Source: CAZYPH01 sp964649095 (lineage in GTDB: Bacteria; Bdellovibrionota; UBA1018; UBA923). Taken from it: 14,958 bases of DNA. Position numbers and translations under genes: made by a program. Below, piece by piece: positions 1-8,392 of the stretch. The stretch is from contig CAZYPH010000052.1 in the NCBI GenBank assembly GCA_964649095.1, forward strand, positions 1-14,958. Reading direction: 5' to 3'. Each line of letters starts with the position of its first letter. Within the stretch, counting starts at the first letter, position 1. The notes beneath the pieces are model-generated. The model was not told where the DNA came from and did not search any database. It worked only from the letters and a program-made list of their open reading frames with translations.

Positions 1-361
1 TCACTGGGCGCGTTAGGTTATTGTTGGGTGCGCGCGCGGGGCTGGTCATCGAGTCTGGTGCTTGTGTCTGCGAGGCCAACTCGAGATAGGGCAAACCGTA
101 GTGCGGGCTATGTTCTAACGAGTCGACCGCATTCTCAAAATACGCCGCAAAAACACTGCCCAACTGACGCAATCGAGGTGGGTTGTTGGGGTGACGGCTG
201 ATCGCAGTTGATAGGCCATCGTAACCAACGGTAAGGCGTTGTGGGCATGTCGCACCGATTACATTTTGCGCCGTCTGGGCAACGGCGGCACTTGAAATAG
301 TCACGGCGCCGATCAAAACAGTTGTAATTCTATATATAGTATTTTTAGTATATTTATTCAT
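1..361 (-). CDS. secreted protein of unknown function, C-terminus cut by window edge
   Basis: This reading frame on the reverse strand begins with ATG at 361-359 and stays open for 120 codons to the window edge, so only the N-terminal part is present. It starts MNKYTKNTIYR and continues with a hydrophobic stretch and A-V-A before Gln29, a classical signal peptidase I site after residue 28. The protein is therefore probably exported. The mature part seen here (QTAQNVIGATCPQRL...) is rich in Pro, Asn and Ala and matches no family I recognise. It starts 28 bases after the stop of the upstream secreted-protein gene (390-1061) on the same strand, so the two probably share a transcript. The ribosome-binding site is weak (GGAAA about 9 bases upstream). 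The signal peptide and the uninterrupted frame are direct observations; function is unknown. Confidence 0.72.
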   Translation of the reverse strand, partial: MNKYTKNTIYRITTVLIGAVTISSAAVAQTAQNVIGATCPQRLTVGYDGLSTAISRHPNNPPRLRQLGSVFAAYFENAVDSLEHSPHYGLPYLELASQTQAPDSMTSPARAPNNNLTRPV

Positions 362-389
362 TGGTATGTATTTTCCAAACGTAAATTGT

Positions 390-1061
390 TTAGTCCGCGC
401 GAATCGCATGTTGGCACCCTTGGCCATTCATCCACCGCATCAAATCATCCTGAATCGAACCACTCGCTAACCGCCCTGCTTGATCTAAATAGGCCCAACG
501 GTTTACAGGCAGACGTCCTGGGGCTTCTGGTTCACAGGCTATCGCCACAAGCCCTGCAATCTGAAATAGCGAATTGGTCATCAATGTAAAATACGATGGG
601 TTTGGCCACGATTGGCGTGGGTGAAACGGGCGGTTTCCCATACACGTCGCTTCGTTGGTGCAAACGTGCGGCAGGTAACTCCATGACCATGTGCGATCGC
701 TGGGGTACCGCGCCGGCGTCGGTGTGAACCCGCCACGGCATACTTGCCGTGTTTGAAAGAAGGCGCACGGCTGCGAGAACCAATAGTTTTCGTTAATTCG
801 GCTAAGTCGATTCGTAAGGCTTGTTAACGCGTCGCTGTAAATACCCAGCGTGTGGCACTGTGTTGATAGTCTGTGCGGCTGTTGACGCACAATGTTAGAG
901 CGTTCAGCGATTTGTCCCAAGTAGTATTGAACATCTCTTAATTCACCACAAGCCCGCTGCGCTGCTGCAGGGTTTTGAAAAAAAACCATGAGTGCGACTA
1001 ATGAACCGATAAAAATCCCTGGCCGTTGACGGCGAATGCGAAACGAAAACCCCTGCGACAT
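390..1061 (-). CDS. secreted cysteine-rich protein of unknown function
   Basis: This 223-residue protein has a signal peptide: an Arg-rich n-region (RIRRQR), a hydrophobic core at about residues 15-28, and A-A-A before Gln35, giving cleavage after residue 34. The mature chain has eight cysteines (38, 69, 99, 108, 134, 140, 176, 216). An even number in an exported protein suggests up to four disulfides. It also has many Trp, Tyr and Pro residues between 90 and 160. I recognise no enzyme motif and do not assign a family. The start is well supported: ATG at 1061 lies 6-7 bases after a strong AGGGAGGA ribosome-binding site at about 1068-1076. It is the first gene of a probable minus-strand pair with the secreted protein at 361-1, and it is transcribed divergently from dnaE. 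Confidence 0.8.
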   Translation of the reverse strand: MSQGFSFRIRRQRPGIFIGSLVALMVFFQNPAAAQRACGELRDVQYYLGQIAERSNIVRQQPHRLSTQCHTLGIYSDALTSLTNRLSRINENYWFSQPCAFFQTRQVCRGGFTPTPARYPSDRTWSWSYLPHVCTNEATCMGNRPFHPRQSWPNPSYFTLMTNSLFQIAGLVAIACEPEAPGRLPVNRWAYLDQAGRLASGSIQDDLMRWMNGQGCQHAIRAD

Positions 1062-1106
1062 GATGGTGATCCTCCCTTAAATCAAAACAATGCGTGACCA
1101 ACTGCC

Positions 1107-1135
1107 AAGGTAGGTAGCCTCAAAAAACCTGTCAA
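1107..1135 (-). promoter_or_regulatory. candidate sigma-70-type promoter for the minus-strand secreted-protein pair
   Basis: Reading the reverse strand, a perfect TTGACA box (1135-1130) is followed after 17 bases by TACCTT (1112-1107), a poor -10 box. Transcription would start near 1100, about 30 bases before the strong ribosome-binding site of the 390-1061 gene. The -35 match and spacing are good; the -10 matches only three of six consensus positions. The rest of the divergent region up to dnaE shows no convincing promoter for dnaE apart from an AT-rich TAATAT at 1212-1217. Confidence 0.38.
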
Positions 1136-1234
1136 TTAGTGATGAAATAATTCAGAGCGCAGTTTCAATCTAGATGAACGGGCTCGGTGTCTGATAGGGT
1201 CATGTTACCCCTAATATTACAGGACGTTTAAACT

Positions 1235-4200
1235 ATGTTCGCGCATTTGCATGTCCACACTCAGTATTCGCTTTTAGAAAGTGCTTTGAAAATTCCTGAT
1301 CTGATCAAAACAGTTCAAGAGTTTAATATGCCCGCCGTCGCTATTACCGATCACGGCAATATGTTTGGAGCGGTTGATTTTTATTTCCAAGCAAAGGCTC
1401 ATAACATCAAACCAATTTTAGGTACCGACTTGTATTATACAACGGGTAGCCGCCATCAAAAGGGGATGCCGACGCGTGGAAAAAAAATCGCGTTATCAGC
1501 AGCTGATCTTGAGACCAATCGCAATTATCGATTGGTATTGTTGTGTAAAAACGCCGAGGGTTACCGCAATTTATCCGAGATCATTACACGTTCGTATACC
1601 GAGGGTTATCACTTTAAACCACGTGCCGATTTCGATCTACTGCGCCGATTTTCAGGTGGGCTAGTAGCGTTGACGGCTGGCCTCAAGGGTGAGGTGGCCT
1701 ACCATGCCGCGTTTGGCAATCAAGACCAATCAAAACAGTCGTTTTTGCGTTTACGTGAAATTTTTAAAGATGATTTGTATTTAGAGATTCAAGAAAATGG
1801 TCTGCCCTTACAGTACACCGCAAATAAATATATTGCTGAGCTTGCGCAAGAATTTTCAGTGCCTTTAGTGGCGACATCCGACGCGCACTATCTCACAAAA
1901 GAACACGGTAAATCGCATGAAGTGTTGATGTGTATTGGTCAAGGCCGCACGTTAGACGATTCGACAGCGACACGTCTTGCGACGGATGAGTTCTATTTAA
2001 AAGACTACGCGACATTACAAAAAGAGTTTGCATGGGCACCTGAAGCTCTGAGTAATACGCTTTTAGTTGCTGAAAAATGCCAGTTTGATTTTAAATTTAA
2101 AGATGCCACCGGAAAACAAATCTACCACTTACCCGCCTACCGACCGACGCAGTGGGCTGCAGGTGGTTCTACTGAAGACGTATGTCAATCAAATACGCAT
2201 CAGGCGCTACCACAACACATTCCTGCGCAAATCGAACTAGCCAAGCGTTATCAAGCAGAATGTTACGTCGAGGGGGTGTTTAGTGCAGAAGGCTTTCTGC
2301 GTGTTTTGAGCCGCGAGGGTTTAAAAAAACGTCTTGCGAGAATTTTAAAACGGCGTTTTTCCGGAAAAACAGAAGCTGAGATCGCCGATGTCGTAAAACA
2401 ATACGAACAGCGCCTGCATGAAGAAGTAGAGATGATCATCCGCACCGGGTTTTCGGGCTATTTTCTAGTGGTGGCTGACTTTATTGCGTACGCGAAAACT
2501 CAAAATATTCCTGTTGGTCCAGGTCGAGGCTCTGGTGCTGGTTCATTAGTGGCGTACAGTTTAGAGATTACCGACATTGACCCGTTGGAATTTAATTTGC
2601 TGTTCGAGCGGTTTATTAATCCAGAACGTATCAGCATGCCCGATTTCGATATCGACTTTTGCCAAGACCGCCGTGGTGAGGTGATTGACTATGTCGTACG
2701 TAAGTATGGGCGCGACAACGTGGCGCAGATTATTACGTTTGGTAAACTGTTAACACGCTCGGTGATCAAAGACGTCGGTCGTGTCATGAATATGAGTTTT
2801 GCCGAGGTGGCCGAGGTCACGAAGCTGGTTCCCGAAGAACTCGGTATCACGTTAGATCATGCTTTGGAAAAAGAACCCCGTCTCAAAGAGTTGACCGAGT
2901 ACGATGAAAAAATTGGGCGGCTATTTAAAACCGCAAAAGCGTTAGAGGGTCTTGGTCGTAACGCTGGTGTGCACGCGGCGGGCGTGGTGATTACGAATCG
3001 TCCATTGGTAGAGTACTGCCCGCTCTTCTCGGTAAAAGAGGGTGAACCGGTAGTTCAATACGACAAAGATTTTGCGGAAAAAATCGGCCTCGTGAAGTTT
3101 GACTTTTTAGGTCTAAAAACTCTTACCGTTATCGATAACGCGGTTAAGTTTATCCGTGAGAGTGTGGTCGAAGTATCGAATACTTTTAATATAGAAGATA
3201 TTGAATATAGTGATCCTGCAGTATTTGCCCTAATCTCTAGTGGCGATAACGACGGTATATTCCAGTTAGAATCCTCGGGCATGAAAGACCTTTGTGTGCG
3301 TGTGCAGCCGTCCAATCTAGAAGATATTACGGCAATCAACGCGCTTTATCGCCCGGGTCCGTTAAACTCGGGCATGGTAGACGATTACATTGAGCGTAAA
3401 CACGGCCGTACTGAAGTACGTTACGATCTGCCTCAGCTTGAAGATATTTTGAACGAAACCTATGGCGTGATTGTCTATCAAGAACAAGTGATGCGTGTGG
3501 CGCGCGTGTTGGCGAATTATTCTCTGGGTGAAGCCGATATTTTAAGACGGGCCATGGGTAAAAAGAAACCCGAAGAAATGGCGAAACAACGCGATAAGTT
3601 TTTATCCGGTTGTAGCGCCAATAGTATTGCTCCCGAGACGGCTAATAAAATTTTTGATCTTCTCGCCAAATTTGCCGAGTACGGTTTTAACAAATCGCAT
3701 TCGGCAGCCTATGGGGTGTTGTCGTACCAGACGGCGTATTTAAAAACGTATTATCCTGCCCAATTTATGGCCGCTTTAATGGCGACCGAGATGCATGATA
3801 CCGAAAAAATGGCGCAGTATATTGCCGATGCCAAACGTCGTGGCATCGAGGTATTGCCGCCCGATGTCAATGCCTCTCGAAAAACATTTTCGGTAACACC
3901 AACCAATCAAAAGACCGGCCAGCCGTTTGCGATTCGTTTTGGGTTAGAAGCCATCAAAGGCGTCGGTGGTGTGGCCGTCGATGTTATTATTCAAGAGCGC
4001 ACCGAGCGCGGCCCGTTTAAATCGTTTGTCGATTTTTGCAAACGGGTCAGTTTGCGTAAGGTAAATAAAAAAGTTTTAGAGTCGCTTATTGCATCGGGCG
4101 GCTTTGATTCGATTGCCGAACACTCTCGGGCCACGTTGTTTGAGAGTGTCGGTAGTGTGTGCGAATACGCTACCTCTATTCAAAACCAAAAAGACCTTGG

Positions 4201-5011
4201 TCAGGTGAGTATGTTTGATGCGTTTGAGGCCAAGGGCCTGACGTTAGAGGTTAACACGGATCATCTCTTTAAACCCGCACCAGAGTGGACCGAAAGTTAC
4301 AAATTAAGCCAAGAAAAGGCTCTAGTTGGTTTTTATGTTTCGGGGCACCCACTAGATAAGTGGTGGCCCGTCGCCAAGGGTTTTGTGTTAGGCGATATCG
4401 CGCATCTGAAACAAGAATTTGAACGAAAAAAACAAACCTACAAACCAACAAAACCCACATTTGTGAATGGCGTGCGTGACAATGGCCCAAAGTGGGAGCC
4501 CGTACTTTGTGGACTAGTGGCTAGCATTAAAGAGATTACGACGAAAAAAGGCTCCAAAATGGCCTTTTTAGAAATCGAAGACGCCAAATCAAAAATCGAA
4601 GGTTTGTGTTTTCCTGAAAGTTACGAAGCCAATAAACAGGCCTTAGAAACCGCACTCAAGTCGTGCCAACCCATGATGTTTGTAGGCCAGGTTTCGTTAG
4701 ACGAGGAGTCGCCAAAAATATTTCTGCGTACCGTTGATTCTATCGAAGAGTATCAAAAGAAACGCATTCAAAAGATGACGATCCATCTTGAGGTGCAGTC
4801 GGTCGATACCCATAAATTAGCCCAGCTACGCGCAGCATTAGTGAAGTATCGTGGCAAATGCCCGACGTTTGTTGAATACCGTGGGCGATCAGACGCTTAT
4901 GCTTATTTTTCACGTTACGAACTACCACAAGAACTTGCCGTGCAGCCCACTAAAGAATTAGCATTTGAAGTGAATACTGTATTTGGACGCGACGTCGTCC
5001 AATTTCATTAA
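1235..5011 (+). CDS. dnaE: DNA polymerase III alpha subunit (replicative polymerase)
   Basis: This is the catalytic subunit of the chromosomal replicase (C-family polymerase, DnaE1 type), 1258 residues against about 1160 in E. coli. The N-terminal PHP domain begins at once (HLHVHTQYS at 4-12, TDHGN at 38-42, SDAH at 215-218). Many metal-ligand-type residues are kept, unlike the degenerate E. coli PHP. The catalytic aspartates lie in PDFDIDF (469-475) and KFDFLGL (Asp623); GPGRGSGAGSLVAY precedes them. A helix-hairpin-helix (EAIKGVG) follows, then a clamp-binding motif QVSMFD at 990-995 and a C-terminal OB fold (about 1090-1160). An extra segment of roughly 35-40 residues sits at about 305-353, between YHLP and the EGL helix. 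The ATG matches the family start and follows AGGA by 10 bases. It heads a five-gene plus-strand run. Identification is secure. Confidence 0.98.
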   Translation: MFAHLHVHTQYSLLESALKIPDLIKTVQEFNMPAVAITDHGNMFGAVDFYFQAKAHNIKPILGTDLYYTTGSRHQKGMPTRGKKIALSAADLETNRNYRLVLLCKNAEGYRNLSEIITRSYTEGYHFKPRADFDLLRRFSGGLVALTAGLKGEVAYHAAFGNQDQSKQSFLRLREIFKDDLYLEIQENGLPLQYTANKYIAELAQEFSVPLVATSDAHYLTKEHGKSHEVLMCIGQGRTLDDSTATRLATDEFYLKDYATLQKEFAWAPEALSNTLLVAEKCQFDFKFKDATGKQIYHLPAYRPTQWAAGGSTEDVCQSNTHQALPQHIPAQIELAKRYQAECYVEGVFSAEGFLRVLSREGLKKRLARILKRRFSGKTEAEIADVVKQYEQRLHEEVEMIIRTGFSGYFLVVADFIAYAKTQNIPVGPGRGSGAGSLVAYSLEITDIDPLEFNLLFERFINPERISMPDFDIDFCQDRRGEVIDYVVRKYGRDNVAQIITFGKLLTRSVIKDVGRVMNMSFAEVAEVTKLVPEELGITLDHALEKEPRLKELTEYDEKIGRLFKTAKALEGLGRNAGVHAAGVVITNRPLVEYCPLFSVKEGEPVVQYDKDFAEKIGLVKFDFLGLKTLTVIDNAVKFIRESVVEVSNTFNIEDIEYSDPAVFALISSGDNDGIFQLESSGMKDLCVRVQPSNLEDITAINALYRPGPLNSGMVDDYIERKHGRTEVRYDLPQLEDILNETYGVIVYQEQVMRVARVLANYSLGEADILRRAMGKKKPEEMAKQRDKFLSGCSANSIAPETANKIFDLLAKFAEYGFNKSHSAAYGVLSYQTAYLKTYYPAQFMAALMATEMHDTEKMAQYIADAKRRGIEVLPPDVNASRKTFSVTPTNQKTGQPFAIRFGLEAIKGVGGVAVDVIIQERTERGPFKSFVDFCKRVSLRKVNKKVLESLIASGGFDSIAEHSRATLFESVGSVCEYATSIQNQKDLGQVSMFDAFEAKGLTLEVNTDHLFKPAPEWTESYKLSQEKALVGFYVSGHPLDKWWPVAKGFVLGDIAHLKQEFERKKQTYKPTKPTFVNGVRDNGPKWEPVLCGLVASIKEITTKKGSKMAFLEIEDAKSKIEGLCFPESYEANKQALETALKSCQPMMFVGQVSLDEESPKIFLRTVDSIEEYQKKRIQKMTIHLEVQSVDTHKLAQLRAALVKYRGKCPTFVEYRGRSDAYAYFSRYELPQELAVQPTKELAFEVNTVFGRDVVQFH

Positions 5012-5037
5012 AATAATCGATATATAGAGGATATTCT

Positions 5038-5514
5038 ATGTCACCAATAACCCGTCGTAGTGTGAACAAACAGTTCAAAAAAATAGTGGCCACATTGAGT
5101 TGCGTAGGTGCCGTGTTAACGGCCTCGGCATCTACTCTTCAGGCTAAAGTAAAAGAACCTGACCAAATTACCGTGCAGCACATTCTTATTGGTTTTAAAG
5201 GTTCGGTACCTGGCAAAAACATCACACGCACACAAGAAGAAGCACGAAAGTTAGCAATTGAAGTTCAGAAAAAGGCCCAAAAAGGCGATTTTTTAGAGTT
5301 AGTTAAAAAACACACCGATGATAGTGCCCCTGGTATATATAAAATGTCTAATATTGGTGTGGAGCCGACTCAAGGCGACGTTTTTCCGCGTGATCGCATG
5401 GTTCCAGCATTCGGTGATGTCGGCTTTAAATTAAAAAAAGGCGCCGTCGGAATGGCTGATTTTAATCCAAAAACAAGTCCGTACGGTTATCACATTATAA
5501 AACGCCTAGAATAG
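5038..5514 (+). CDS. exported parvulin-type peptidyl-prolyl cis-trans isomerase
   Basis: This small exported foldase of 158 residues would catalyse cis-trans isomerisation of X-Pro bonds in periplasmic or outer-membrane clients. A signal peptide covers about residues 1-36 (basic RRSVNKQFKK, a hydrophobic core, then L-Q-A before Lys37). The rest is a single PpiC/rotamase domain: QHILIGFKG near 47-55, an EEARKLA helix, F-L-E-L-V-K-K-H-T-D-D, then the typical MVPAF...LKKGAVG and the closing SPYGYHIIKRLE. There is no SurA- or PrsA-like chaperone domain. Start choice is firm: GAGG at 5027-5030 lies 7 bases before the ATG. It begins 26 bases after dnaE and is probably cotranscribed, although no functional link to replication is expected. 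Family assignment is confident; clients are unknown. Confidence 0.92.
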   Translation: MSPITRRSVNKQFKKIVATLSCVGAVLTASASTLQAKVKEPDQITVQHILIGFKGSVPGKNITRTQEEARKLAIEVQKKAQKGDFLELVKKHTDDSAPGIYKMSNIGVEPTQGDVFPRDRMVPAFGDVGFKLKKGAVGMADFNPKTSPYGYHIIKRLE

Positions 5515-5518
5515 AGTC

Positions 5519-6265
5519 GTGCATACATTGCTGCAGGGCTCAAAACGTAGCTTAGTGCCTCACTTAGTTTCACAAAGTCATGGGCTCGCGATTAGCGTTC
5601 TGGTTTTTATGTTGCTTGTGGTTGTGATGGCTACGTTGGTCTGTTCAACGCCATTAGTAGTCCTGGCTTCCGCACCAAACACCGTCGAGATGCGCCAATC
5701 TCTAAAAAAGTTTGCTACCAAGGCGCATCTTAGGCCGATCGATCGCAATCGTTTTGAAAACGAGATTGCAAATAAAGTTAGTTTATATTCGGCTTTTTTT
5801 AACGAATCTGAAGTCGACGGTGACAGGGTGTTTGCCTACTTAAAGTGGGATGCCCAGTCGATCTGCGCCTCTGCCCAATGCCGTGTCTGCGTGTGGTTAA
5901 ACCCCACCACCACGGGGCGACAGCTGATGATGGAAAAAATGCTACGTAGTCGGGGGTTTATTCCTGAGTTTTTTTCGGAGTCGGTCTCATCCGCGACTTC
6001 AAAAAAAGTACCTCAGCCGAAACCACAGGTGCTTTCAGGTGTAGCATTACGTGGTATTTTAGCGCGGCATTCGGCATGTCCTAGTTTTTTGCATTGGGTT
6101 CAGATGCCAGACCACCACTACGTGCAATGGATAACATTAGTGGGCGACGTATCTAAAAAATACGAGCGTTACTTCACGGCACGCATACCTATTAATACAA
6201 ACTCAGACGAGGAATTGACGTGGGTTCAGCTACTCATTCAGTTAACGCGCGGAACAGCCCCCTAG
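5519..6265 (+). CDS. exported or membrane-anchored protein of unknown function
   Basis: This frame encodes 248 residues from a GTG start four bases after the prolyl isomerase stop, so translation is probably coupled; the ribosome-binding site is weak (AGAG). Residues 25-50 are strongly hydrophobic (AISVLVFMLLVVVMATLV...) and end in LASA before Pro53. This is either a long signal peptide or an N-terminal anchor. TLVC in this stretch is a poor lipobox, so I do not call a lipoprotein. The remainder is probably periplasmic and has a cysteine cluster C-x4-C-x2-C (SICASAQCRVC, about 115-125), a fourth Cys near residue 187, and a Ser/Lys/Pro linker around 155-170. No known domain is recognised. The packed position between genes of the same strand supports it being a real gene. 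Confidence 0.78.
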   Translation: MHTLLQGSKRSLVPHLVSQSHGLAISVLVFMLLVVVMATLVCSTPLVVLASAPNTVEMRQSLKKFATKAHLRPIDRNRFENEIANKVSLYSAFFNESEVDGDRVFAYLKWDAQSICASAQCRVCVWLNPTTTGRQLMMEKMLRSRGFIPEFFSESVSSATSKKVPQPKPQVLSGVALRGILARHSACPSFLHWVQMPDHHYVQWITLVGDVSKKYERYFTARIPINTNSDEELTWVQLLIQLTRGTAP

Positions 6266-6312
6266 AAAAATAACGCACCATAACAATTTGGGTTTCACAG
6301 TAAACTAGATCA

Positions 6313-7335
6313 ATGACTACGAACCATCGATGGCTCATCAGGGCATTCGTTTTAGTTTTCAGTTTGCACAGCGTCCAGTGCGCCATGGCGCCCACCAATA
6401 ATACACAACCCCCTCCGGTAAACGACCAAGCGAATTGGATAGCCGATAACGAAGATGTCGAGGCGTGGCGGGCCGGTAACCGTCGCATGCGTGAGCAAGC
6501 GTACGGCCAACCTAAAAAACGCATTGTATCGTTACCGTTTGTCGATCTTACCGAGTTTTCTGGTGGATCTCCTGATCCAGAGAAGCGCCCCTCGTCTACG
6601 TTGGCCCAAACGGCCGCAGAGGAGTTACTTCGCACGTTGCGATTCTCAAAACGAGCGATTGTGCCCGATACTATTCATTTAGAAAAAACCTCAAAAGATT
6701 TTTTTGTGGGTAACAAAGTCTTGTTGAATGCCCTTATCAATGAGGGCCGCAGACTGGGTGTTTCGCTGATTACTGTGGGTCGTATTTTAAAAATTAAATT
6801 CCGTACCCAAGGCAACGATGTCGGATTATTAAAGTCCAATCGCATAGTAGTTTCTGTATATTTAGAATTACGTCTATTTGATGTTACGCGTTCTAAAGAG
6901 GTTTTATATTTGCGACGCACGGCCGAGGCTTCGACAAGCGACATCGAGTCCGTTCAAATATCCCATCCCGAAGCGGCTAAAAATCGTTTTGAATTAGCCG
7001 AACGCGCCGTTGTTAATGGCATGCATTTGTACGCCAAAGATCTTTCAAACGTTTTTGATAAATTAGCTTGGGAGGGCCGCATTGCAAAAATCAGCGAAGG
7101 CAAAATTTATGTCAATGCAGGCCGTGCCTCGGGGTTGCATATTGGCGATATTTTGCGTGTTGTGAGTGCGGGTGATGACATCTATGATCCTGTAACAGGC
7201 GCGTATCTAGGTCGCAGTGATGGGGTTTCTAAAGGCACTTTAGAGATCATAGATTATCTCGGAAACGACGCCTCCGTTTGTAAACTACACAGCGGCGGAA
7301 ACTTTGGAGAAAACGACATTGTCCAACTCTATTAG
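6313..7335 (+). CDS. periplasmic protein with CsgG/TolB-like N-terminal and FlgT-like C-terminal domain
   Basis: This 340-residue exported protein has an n-region with HRWLIR, a hydrophobic core, and a likely cleavage after C-A-M-A near residue 26. SVQC is not a good lipobox because Gln occupies -1. A polar, Pro-rich linker (about 27-45) precedes a domain beginning KKRIVSLPFVDLTE (about 69-240) with the alternating strand/helix pattern of CsgG/TolB-N-like proteins. The last 88 residues (253-340) match the C-terminal FlgT pattern: GRIAKISEGKIYVNAG, then SGLHIGDIL, DPVTG..LG and a closing GGNFGENDIVQLY. In Vibrio, FlgT builds the H ring of the flagellar basal body, and similar modules occur in envelope proteins outside flagella. 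No other flagellar gene is nearby, so the exact role is open. There is no clear ribosome-binding site; the signal peptide fixes the start. Confidence 0.85.
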   Translation: MTTNHRWLIRAFVLVFSLHSVQCAMAPTNNTQPPPVNDQANWIADNEDVEAWRAGNRRMREQAYGQPKKRIVSLPFVDLTEFSGGSPDPEKRPSSTLAQTAAEELLRTLRFSKRAIVPDTIHLEKTSKDFFVGNKVLLNALINEGRRLGVSLITVGRILKIKFRTQGNDVGLLKSNRIVVSVYLELRLFDVTRSKEVLYLRRTAEASTSDIESVQISHPEAAKNRFELAERAVVNGMHLYAKDLSNVFDKLAWEGRIAKISEGKIYVNAGRASGLHIGDILRVVSAGDDIYDPVTGAYLGRSDGVSKGTLEIIDYLGNDASVCKLHSGGNFGENDIVQLY

Positions 7336-8392
7336 TACAAAACAATATATCTATTTTTATATAGGCCTACTCGTCTTATTGGCCGTAACGGTCTATTTTA
7401 TCGACATCACGCTTTTTGTCGGCCTTAGTTTTTTTATCGCGTACCTCTTAAATCCGCTCGTGAATCGTATTCAACAATCACATAGGTTACTGCAATCGCG
7501 TGTTTTGGCCATTCTGCTAGTGTTGTCTGTAATTCTGCTAGTAGTGTCTGCGGCCGCTGTGGGCGTTGTGCCAAGTATATTCAAACAATTGCGCGAATTA
7601 TTGATCAAGTTTCCCGAGGTGTCTTCCTTTGTATTGCTAAAGGCTCGAGGCCTTTTTACAGCCCTCAGCGATCGGTTTCCTCAGGTCTTAGATTTAGTGA
7701 ATAGTGAACAAATCGAATCCAAACTCAACGATGCGTTTGTTTATGTCTCCACGCTGGCCCCTGCGTTTTTATTAAAAACCGCCAAAGCCGTGCAAGGGGC
7801 GTTGGGGTTTTTGGTTATTCCGTTGATTACATTTTATGTGCTGAAAGACTATGCATTGTGGCGCTCTGCTATTTTAGAGTCATTACCACCGCGGTGGTTG
7901 CCCCGTGTTTTAGCGATTAAGTCTGAAGTCGACGATGTTTTGAAAGGCTTTTTACGCGGCAATTTTATCGTCAGCAGTATATTAGCAAGCTACTATGTAT
8001 TGATGTTTATGATCTTAGATTTAGATTTGGCGCTTATTTTAGGCGTGTTAGCCGGAGCGTTTAACATCGTGCCCTACATTGGTGGCGGATCGATCATGGT
8101 GTTGACGTTTATTGTCGCGCTGTTGCATGGCGCCTCGGTGACGAAACTCATTCTATTAGGAGTGGTTTTCGGTATCGGCGGTCTAGCCGAAGGCAGTGTG
8201 TTGACCCCACGCATTGTGGGTCAAAAAGTAGGGTTAAATCCAGTCACTTTGGTGGTGGCGTTAATGGTTGGTGCCAAACTGCTAGGGCTAGTGGGTGTCG
8301 TGACGGCCGTACCGTTAGCGGCCATAACGAATGTGTTTTTTGCGCACCTATTGCGTTGGTACCGACAGACTACGTTTTATACAGCGCCTTAA
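7319..8392 (+). CDS. AI-2E family (PerM/TqsA-like) inner-membrane transporter
   Basis: This polytopic membrane protein is of the AI-2E transporter family, a group that includes autoinducer-2 exporters and Na+/H+ antiporter-type members; the substrate cannot be read from sequence. Hydrophobic segments occur near the N-terminus (two, with LSFFIAYLLNPLVNRI between them), then about 65-90 and 160-180. A C-terminal cluster carries the family signatures FNIVPYIGGGSIMV and the closing run from LTPRIVGQKVGLNP through KLLGLVGVVTAVPLAAI. A soluble stretch of about 70 residues lies in the middle, as usual. The frame overlaps the upstream gene. A TTG at 7304 is possible, but the TTG at 7319 has GGAG nine bases upstream, so I chose it; either way the overlap (17 or 32 bases) suggests translational coupling. 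The stop overlaps that of the convergent gene. Confidence 0.9.
   Translation: MSNSISTKQYIYFYIGLLVLLAVTVYFIDITLFVGLSFFIAYLLNPLVNRIQQSHRLLQSRVLAILLVLSVILLVVSAAAVGVVPSIFKQLRELLIKFPEVSSFVLLKARGLFTALSDRFPQVLDLVNSEQIESKLNDAFVYVSTLAPAFLLKTAKAVQGALGFLVIPLITFYVLKDYALWRSAILESLPPRWLPRVLAIKSEVDDVLKGFLRGNFIVSSILASYYVLMFMILDLDLALILGVLAGAFNIVPYIGGGSIMVLTFIVALLHGASVTKLILLGVVFGIGGLAEGSVLTPRIVGQKVGLNPVTLVVALMVGAKLLGLVGVVTAVPLAAITNVFFAHLLRWYRQTTFYTAP

Noticed and set aside
532..783. Second minus-strand frame inside the cysteine-rich protein gene
   Set aside because: The 390-1061 frame has a signal peptide and a strong ribosome-binding site; this one has neither.
5633..5650. Possible lipobox (TLVC) in the protein at 5519-6265
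   Set aside because: The residues before Cys (T-L-V) do not fit the lipobox, which needs Gly, Ala or Ser at -1; a signal peptidase I site or anchor fits better.
6234..6635. Open frame of 133 codons on the minus strand spanning the gap between two plus-strand genes
   Set aside because: It overlaps the signal peptide and N-terminal domain of the FlgT-like protein and has no recognisable features.
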